Source: JBKEDC01 sp047971925 (GTDB lineage Bacteria; Bacteroidota; Bacteroidia; Bacteroidales; Prolixibacteraceae). From it: a stretch of DNA of 11,641 bases. The position numbers were made by a program, and so were the translations under genes. Where the stretch lies: NCBI GenBank assembly GCA_047971925.1, contig JBKEAC010000172.1, positions 1 to 11,641 on the forward strand, given 5' to 3'. This document shows positions 6,901 to 11,641 of the stretch, one piece after another; the first letter of the stretch is position 1; each line of letters begins with the position of its first letter. Under the pieces are notes generated by a model. The model was not told the origin of the DNA, did not search any database, and saw only the letters and a list, made by a program, of their open reading frames with translations.

Positions 6901-8181
6901 ATGACAACGATGCTAAATATATTAATCATAGGCTCTGGCGGAAGAGAGCATGCGCTAGGTTGGAAAATAAAACAATCACCTAAAACTAACAAGCTCTACT
7001 TTGCACCTGGAAATGCGGGAACATCTGAACTAGGTGAAAACATTGCCACAGGAGTTTCTGATTTTCAGGGCATCAAGAAAATTATCATCGAGAAAAAAAT
7101 CGACCTCGTGCTGATTGGTCCTGAAATTCCACTTGTGGAAGGATTGCACGACTTCATTCTAGCCGATGAGCAAATTAAACACGTGAAAGTGGTAGGACCC
7201 CAAAAAGAAGGTGCTCAACTGGAAGGAAGCAAAGACTACGCAAAAGAATTCATGGCTCGTCATGATGTGCCAACTGCTGGATATTTAACTGTTACAGCGT
7301 CCAATTTAGCCGAAGGCGAAGCTTTCCTAGAATCGGTGAAATCGCCTTATGTGCTGAAAGCCGATGGCTTGGCTGCAGGAAAAGGAGTGCTCATTATCAA
7401 CGAGCTTGCCGAAGCTAAAAACTCTTTAAGAGAAATGCTGAATGGGCAGTTTGGAGCAGCTAGTGCTAAAGTTGTCATCGAAGAGTTTCTTTCAGGAGTT
7501 GAACTCTCTGTTTTTGCATTAACCGATGGCAATGACTATGTCATTCTGCCTGAAGCTAAAGACTACAAACGAATTGGAGAAGGTGACACCGGACTAAACA
7601 CCGGGGGAATGGGTGCAATTAGCCCTGTTCCATTTGCCGATGCCGCATTTATGAAAAAAGTGGAAGACCGCATTGTGCGCCCCACAGTGAATGGGCTGAA
7701 AAAAGATGGAATTCCATATAAAGGATTCATCTTTTTTGGACTAATCAATGTTGATGGAAACCCTTATACCATTGAATACAACGTGAGAATGGGCGATCCT
7801 GAAACTGAATCGGTGATGTTGCGTATTAAATCGGATTTTGTCGATTTACTCGAAGCGGCAGCCGATGGCTCAATGGCTCAACAATCAATTGAATTTGATG
7901 ACCGTGTTGCTGTTAATGTGATGCTTGTGAGCGGTGGATATCCTGGAGACTACACCAAAGGATTAGAAATAACCGGATTTGCCAACACTCAAGGAAGCTT
8001 CATCTTTCACGCAGGAACAACAAGACACAACGACCGTGTTTTGACCGATGGAGGCAGAGTGCTCGCGGTGAGCTCTTATGGCTCAACAAGGAAGGAAGCT
8101 CTTGCTTGTTCTTACAGAAATGCCGAGAAAATTAATTACATCGGGAAATATTATCGAAAAGACTTAGGATTCGACCTATAA
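6901..8181 (+). CDS. purD: Phosphoribosylamine-glycine ligase (GAR synthetase)
   Basis: Second step of de novo purine synthesis: 5-phosphoribosylamine + glycine + ATP gives GAR. At 426 residues it has the normal single-function length. Motifs in order: IGSGGREHAL at 10-19 in the N-terminal domain; GPEIPLVEG at 73-81; ATP-grasp VLKADGLAAGKGV at 151-163; EEFLSGVELSVF at 194-205; GDTGLNTGGMGA at 228-239; EYNVRMGDPETE at 292-303 with metal-binding acidic and Asn residues; YPGDYTKG at 347-354; TDGGRVL at 382-388. An in-frame ATG at 6910 would give a family-like MLNILIIGSGG start, so it is a serious alternative. It lies 37 bases after the DUF2723 gene and 21 bases before a membrane protein gene, so it is probably co-transcribed with both. 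All expected catalytic motifs are present, and it should be active. Confidence 0.97.
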   Translation: MTTMLNILIIGSGGREHALGWKIKQSPKTNKLYFAPGNAGTSELGENIATGVSDFQGIKKIIIEKKIDLVLIGPEIPLVEGLHDFILADEQIKHVKVVGPQKEGAQLEGSKDYAKEFMARHDVPTAGYLTVTASNLAEGEAFLESVKSPYVLKADGLAAGKGVLIINELAEAKNSLREMLNGQFGAASAKVVIEEFLSGVELSVFALTDGNDYVILPEAKDYKRIGEGDTGLNTGGMGAISPVPFADAAFMKKVEDRIVRPTVNGLKKDGIPYKGFIFFGLINVDGNPYTIEYNVRMGDPETESVMLRIKSDFVDLLEAAADGSMAQQSIEFDDRVAVNVMLVSGGYPGDYTKGLEITGFANTQGSFIFHAGTTRHNDRVLTDGGRVLAVSSYGSTRKEALACSYRNAEKINYIGKYYRKDLGFDL

Positions 8182-8202
8182 CACCTCGAAACTATTCGCG
8201 TA

Positions 8203-9189
8203 ATGATTTATCGCTTAATTCACAACAATAAAAGTCACCATTTCATAGCACTTCCTCTTCTTGCGTTAGTGCTTTGGATTGGTGCTCTAATTAATCCTGT
8301 CGAGCACCATTTCGCTATCGATTTAACGCACCAAATTCCGCTAGCTCAGCCGCTGTTTCTTATAAACCAATGGTCGCCGTTAGCATCGAGCATAGTAGCA
8401 CTTGTACTCACGATTCTTACTGCGCTGCTTCTCGTTCAAACAAATCACCGATACCTATTCCTTGAGCAAAAAACATTCCTCCCCGGATATCTCTTTGTGA
8501 TAATCATTGGTGGGCTTGTTTCTCTGAAATATCTAAATCCGCTGTATGTGACCAATGTGCTTGGCTCAATTGCACTTATTCATATCTTCGATTCACCCCG
8601 GGAAAACACCTCGCTCTCCACCCTTTTCAACACCGGATTCATCTTCGGAATATGCAGCTTGTTCTATCTGTCCTTTGTCTTCTTACTGCCCCTTGTTTGG
8701 ATTGCATTTCAACTTATTACAAAAAACATCAATTGGCGACATTTCGCACTACCTCTAATGGGATTAATCCTCCCGTGGATACATGTCGCTTCTTATTATT
8801 ATTTTATCGATCAAATTCCTCTTCTGATCGAAATCATCCAAAACAACTTTTCAATTCCCGAACATCTCATCTTCGGCGATATGACTATGCTCTATTACAT
8901 AGCATTCATCATTCTCCTTGCCGCGATGTCGAGCATTGGCATCTTCTTCACTTTTGAAAAACGAGGATCTACTCATCGTTATTTCTTTCAAACATATCTT
9001 GCCATTGGTGTTGCCTCTCCCCTGCTAGTTATTTTTATTCCTTCCGTTTCAAAAGAAATGTTGCTCACCGTAATTGCTCCAATTGCATGCATCTTGGCAA
9101 ACTATCTCATTGTAATCCCTAGTAAGTTCTGGGCAAACATCATCCTTTTTGTGCTACTCCTAATTGTCATATACATTCAATTTGCATAG
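8203..9189 (+). CDS. Polytopic membrane protein of unknown function (perhaps DUF6427-like)
   Basis: 328 residues, very hydrophobic, with about nine or ten membrane segments, roughly at 13-31, 57-78, 92-109, 113-130, 142-172, 179-201, 229-250, 262-281, 286-305 and 309-327. There is no cleavable signal peptide and no soluble domain. I see no catalytic motif; charged loop residues such as FDSPREN (129-135) and the His/Tyr-rich HVASYYYF (194-201) are the most polar stretches. Size, topology and position after purD recall the DUF6427 proteins of Flavobacteriia, but that is from memory and unverified. The stop is followed after only 3 bases by the carbamoyltransferase ATG, so the two are very likely translationally coupled and may work together, for example by moving or holding a lipid-linked or exported substrate. 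That role is inferred from proximity. Confidence 0.75.
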   Translation: MIYRLIHNNKSHHFIALPLLALVLWIGALINPVEHHFAIDLTHQIPLAQPLFLINQWSPLASSIVALVLTILTALLLVQTNHRYLFLEQKTFLPGYLFVIIIGGLVSLKYLNPLYVTNVLGSIALIHIFDSPRENTSLSTLFNTGFIFGICSLFYLSFVFLLPLVWIAFQLITKNINWRHFALPLMGLILPWIHVASYYYFIDQIPLLIEIIQNNFSIPEHLIFGDMTMLYYIAFIILLAAMSSIGIFFTFEKRGSTHRYFFQTYLAIGVASPLLVIFIPSVSKEMLLTVIAPIACILANYLIVIPSKFWANIILFVLLLIVIYIQFA

Positions 9190-9192
9190 TTC

Positions 9193-10815
9193 ATGAACTC
9201 CTTGAAACCAACGCTGGCTATCTATGGCATTCAAGATTGCAACCCACTTCAAAGCTTCTCTCACGACCACAACCTCTGCTTGATGAATGAGGGAGAAGTG
9301 CTCGATTTCATACAATTAGAACGTTTATCTCGCCTAAAGCGCGACAACACCCTCCACCTTCATATCGATGAAATATTACGATCGAAAAAATGGATAAACT
9401 CCGATTTCGACTTAGTTTTTGTTGACAATGTGCTTGGTCGTGCATTCATCAGCAATCAAGGTTCGCTGCGATTTGAAGCACCTTTAAGCACATCGTTAAG
9501 CAACAAGCCCGAGGAAGGAACCTGCTTGTGGTATGGCAATCGACGAAAAGCCTATGTGCTGAATCACGAACTTGCACACTTAGGTACTTGCCTTCCCTTT
9601 TTCGGAGCATTTAAAGAAAATAGCTTGCTCGTGCACTTCGACGGAGGTGCCAGCCAATCGAGTTTTTCGGCTTGGCTATATCGAAATGGAGAACTAACAC
9701 TCCTTGAAGCCCACTGGGACTACCAATGGCTCAGCGCAATTTTTAATGCCAATGCACTCGTGTTTTCAATTATCGGAGCAAAACAGAAAGAACAAAATAG
9801 TGTGCCTGGAAAAATGATGGGACTTGCTGGTCATGGAAAACACGATGCTCAGATTGAGTTGTGGCTGAAAGAACATCAGTTATTTCAAAACATTTGGGGA
9901 AAACCCCGCCTCTTTTTGCAGCAAGTAGAAAAAGATTTCGGTATAAAACTAACGCATTTCGATCAACATCACCCCTTCATTCAAAACTGCATTGCAACAC
10001 TTCACACCCTGTTTGTGCGCGAAACATTAGCTATTTTTCGTCGATTAGAATCGCAAACCAATGCCGATTATCTCTATTACAGCGGAGGTTCGGCTCTGAA
10101 CATTGTGACAAACACCGAACTTGTTGATGCGCACATTTTTCAAGATGTCTTTATCCCTCCTTGCTGTGAAGATTCCGGACTAGCTCTCGGCGCTGCTGCC
10201 TTTGTTGAATGGTTGAAACATGGAGATATTAAACGGCATAATCCTTATTTGAACAACTGGGGAATAACACATGCAAATACCGGAAATGCCAACTCTTCAA
10301 TTGTCAATACAGCTAAGCAAATAGCCAATGGAGAAATAATAGCTATCTTTCAGGGGAGCGGCGAAGCTGGACCACGGGCGCTAGGAAACAGAAGTCTTGT
10401 GGCTCGAGCCGATAGCATCTCCATAAAAGAAAAGCTCAGCATGGAAATTAAAAATAGAGAATGGTATCGCCCTCTGGCTCCAATTATGTTGCTGAAGAAT
10501 GCGGAATATTTCACAGGAAAAAGCCCAATTAATCACCTAAGTCAATACATGCTTCTCGATTTTAAGATAGTCAATGCGCATCGAGCTGAACTTGCTGGAG
10601 CATGTAATGCCGATGGCTCTGCTCGCATACAGACATTATTTAATCGAATGCAAAACCCCTTTATGTGGGACTTGCTCAGCGAACTCGACACAAGCCATGG
10701 CATTCGAGCTTTAATAAACACTTCTTTCAACACGCAAGGCGAACCTATTGTACACTCGCTAGCAGATGCCGAACTTTCGGCAAAAAAGATGGGTGTTAAA
10801 CTACTTGCACAATAG
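9193..10815 (+). CDS. Carbamoyltransferase of the NodU/CmcH/TobZ family
   Basis: Family members transfer a carbamoyl group from carbamoyl phosphate, through a carbamoyl-adenylate, to a hydroxyl on a sugar, antibiotic or glycolipid. The N-terminal Kae1-like domain spans about 7-340: LAIYGI near the start; SHDHN at 23-27; ERLSRLKRD at 43-51; HELAH at 125-129, matching the family's metal-binding His pair; FDGGAS at 149-154; PGKMMGLAGHG at 205-215; SGGSALN at 297-303; EDSGLALGAA at 326-335. The C-terminal domain follows: GPRALGNRSL at 393-402, NREWYRPLAP at 421-430, and NTSFN at 509-513. At 540 residues it is shorter than many members. The start of the C-terminal signature reads GSGEAGPRAL, where relatives usually have an aromatic residue before GPRAL. 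The acceptor is unknown; no sugar nucleotide pathway is visible nearby. It ends the four-gene run, and no clear terminator follows. Confidence 0.93.
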   Translation: MNSLKPTLAIYGIQDCNPLQSFSHDHNLCLMNEGEVLDFIQLERLSRLKRDNTLHLHIDEILRSKKWINSDFDLVFVDNVLGRAFISNQGSLRFEAPLSTSLSNKPEEGTCLWYGNRRKAYVLNHELAHLGTCLPFFGAFKENSLLVHFDGGASQSSFSAWLYRNGELTLLEAHWDYQWLSAIFNANALVFSIIGAKQKEQNSVPGKMMGLAGHGKHDAQIELWLKEHQLFQNIWGKPRLFLQQVEKDFGIKLTHFDQHHPFIQNCIATLHTLFVRETLAIFRRLESQTNADYLYYSGGSALNIVTNTELVDAHIFQDVFIPPCCEDSGLALGAAAFVEWLKHGDIKRHNPYLNNWGITHANTGNANSSIVNTAKQIANGEIIAIFQGSGEAGPRALGNRSLVARADSISIKEKLSMEIKNREWYRPLAPIMLLKNAEYFTGKSPINHLSQYMLLDFKIVNAHRAELAGACNADGSARIQTLFNRMQNPFMWDLLSELDTSHGIRALINTSFNTQGEPIVHSLADAELSAKKMGVKLLAQ

Positions 10816-10837
10816 TTTTATTGGTTTGCGCAATTCA

Positions 10838-10996
10838 TTAGCTCAACTCATTCATGAGAGACAGCGACTTTTCCATGCACAAAGCTTTGCGTTCATCAGG
10901 CGTAACCCACATTGCATTCCAATCTCCATAACTTCCTAACCCAACTTTCACTCCCAAAAATATTTTCAAGAAAAAACTAATTTTTTCAAAGCCAGT
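10838..10996 (-). pseudogene. Short minus-strand reading frame, possible remnant of a truncated gene
   Basis: A 52-codon frame runs from just inside an upstream stop (complement of 10997-10999) to a TAA (complement of 10838-10840). Its downstream half reads like real protein: SYGDWNAMWVTPDERKALC, then MEKSLSLMNELS. The upstream part is AT-rich and hydrophobic (FFLKIFLG). The only ATG codons are late, so a normal start would need TTG or GTG. I do not recognise the family. It may be the C-terminal end of a gene whose front was lost when the neighbouring insertion sequence arrived, or a chance frame. The rest of 10816-11099 holds no other gene I can support. Confidence 0.3.
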
Positions 10997-11067
10997 TTAA
11001 GTATAACACGTTGAAAATAAGCGATAGCTTTTAGAGGTATCTCACAAAAACGGAATTGCAGGACACT

Positions 11068-11095
11068 TTTGTTAATTTTTCTTGTTGTATTTTTG
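11068..11095 (+). promoter_or_regulatory. Candidate transposase promoter very close to the start codon
   Basis: TATTTTTG at 11088-11095 matches TAnnTTTG exactly, with a TTTG at 11068-11071 upstream. The 16-base spacing is shorter than the 19 seen at the tRNA promoter, which weakens the pair. The -7 box ends only 4 bases before the ATG at 11100, so transcription would start at or next to the start codon, giving a leaderless or nearly leaderless message. Confidence 0.4.
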
Positions 11096-11099
11096 TGGC

Positions 11100-11641
11100 A
11101 TGCACGTAAATGTACAACTTCGTTTCAATCCAGCCACCTCGCAAGAATCTCCTTATTATCGTTTGAAGGAGTCTTATCGCGATGTGCGCGGACAAGTGCA
11201 TTCCCTCATTGTTTTGAATATTGGTTTCGAGCCTTCCTTGAAGCCACTTCAAGTCATGCGCATAGCAAGAGCTTTGAGTTTACGCTTCCAAAATCGTTAT
11301 AGTCAGTCTCTTTTTCAGGAAAATCAGGATGGGCTTACGGAAGAAGAACGCCTCTTTGCTGAAAAATACTGGCAGCGCATGATCGACGAAGGAGGAATAG
11401 ATCGGTTCAATCAAAAAGAGAACCAGTCCAAAAAAGAATCTGAAAGATATCTCGACCTCGATACGGTGGAACACACTGATGCCCGCAATGTTGGCGCAGA
11501 ATGGCTCTGCAAACAAACCATTGAGCGTCTGGGTTTGGAAGACTTTCTCAAGAATCAAGGTTGGAATGAAAACGCCATTCACACGGCGCTCTCGCACTTG
11601 ATTGTGCGAACAGTCTATAGCCCATCGGAATGGGCCACGCA
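11100..11641 (+). CDS. IS1634/IS4-like transposase, N-terminal part (3' partial)
   Basis: A frame from the ATG at 11100 (MHVNVQLRFNPATS) stays open to the end of the window, 180 complete codons. The start resembles Bacteroidota IS1634-type transposases: an N-terminal segment with YYRLKESYRDVRGQVHSL (19-36) and LNIGF (39-43), an acidic and charged linker (about 75-118), and then DTVEHTDARNVGAEWL (121-136), and a helical stretch ending LIVRTVYSPSEWAT (167-180), which leads into the DDE domain in these proteins. The catalytic Asp-Asp-Glu residues should lie beyond the edge, so whether the enzyme is intact cannot be judged. No frameshift or stop interrupts the visible part. Family assignment is from remembered motif order and not a search; the IS4-superfamily placement is firmer than IS1634 itself. 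Confidence 0.8.
   Translation, partial: MHVNVQLRFNPATSQESPYYRLKESYRDVRGQVHSLIVLNIGFEPSLKPLQVMRIARALSLRFQNRYSQSLFQENQDGLTEEERLFAEKYWQRMIDEGGIDRFNQKENQSKKESERYLDLDTVEHTDARNVGAEWLCKQTIERLGLEDFLKNQGWNENAIHTALSHLIVRTVYSPSEWAT

Larger units (their letters stand above)
10997..11641 (+). mobile_element. Left part of an IS1634/IS4-like insertion sequence (right end outside window)
   Basis: The element is inferred from its transposase gene, which runs past the right edge. Its left terminus must lie between the carbamoyltransferase stop and the transposase start. The boundary given here (10997) is only a guess, placed where the neighbouring minus-strand frame is broken by a stop. Terminal inverted repeats and the target duplication cannot be identified, because the partner end is not in the window. 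Confidence 0.5.

Noticed and set aside
3765..10815. Defence or conflict system in the four-gene run
   Set aside because: None of the four proteins has nuclease, toxin, sensor or other defence domains; purD is a core metabolic gene, and the others fit envelope or glycan chemistry better.
10842..10870. Short palindrome CTCATTCATGAG as a terminator for the carbamoyltransferase gene
   Set aside because: The stem is only a few pairs long and lacks a U tract; it also lies inside the minus-strand frame.
11069..11302. 77-residue plus-strand frame over the transposase start
   Set aside because: It overlaps the N-terminal part of the transposase in another frame and has no recognisable motif.
11280..11597. 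105-residue minus-strand open frame
   Set aside because: It lies wholly inside the transposase reading frame, which has family-like motifs throughout; the opposite frame is a low-complexity, Phe-rich shadow.

Overview
The window looks like a Bacteroidota chromosome segment, with an Rhs remnant at the left edge and an insertion sequence at the right edge. Evidence for the phylum: the tRNA gene has an upstream TTTG-N19-TAnnTTTG promoter (the Bacteroidota -33/-7 consensus), genes lack clear Shine-Dalgarno sequences, the tRNA does not encode CCA, and several proteins (DUF2723-type protein, PIN-PhoH protein, N-terminal form of the transposase) resemble Bacteroidota family members. I cannot assign a class or genus from sequence alone.

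Layout. 1-522: the 3' end of an Rhs/YD-repeat gene, entering from the left. It contains the Rhs core but stops a few residues after it, so there is no toxin tip. 537-569: hairpin terminator shared by the Rhs gene and the convergent tRNA. 606-680 (minus): tRNA-Val(UAC) with a near-ideal promoter at 721-751. 778-2013 (minus): folC, folate biosynthesis. 2089-3432 (plus): PIN-PhoH fusion ATPase, divergent from folC. 3433-3764: a 332-base non-coding gap holding a long hairpin and a weak promoter candidate. 3765-10815 (plus): four tightly spaced genes, probably one operon: a large DUF2723/TMEM260-like membrane glycosyltransferase, purD, an unrecognised polytopic membrane protein, and a NodU/CmcH-type carbamoyltransferase. 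10816-11099: mostly non-coding, with a short minus-strand reading frame that may be a gene remnant. 11100-11641: the 5' part of an IS1634/IS4-like transposase running off the right edge.

How the genes relate. folC, purD, tRNA-Val and phoH are ordinary chromosomal genes. The most interesting association is the apparent operon pairing a GT-C-like glycosyltransferase with a carbamoyltransferase and a multi-spanning membrane protein around purD. This could modify an envelope glycan or glycoprotein, but that is inference from proximity. I saw no CRISPR array, rRNA, phage module or convincing new defence system.
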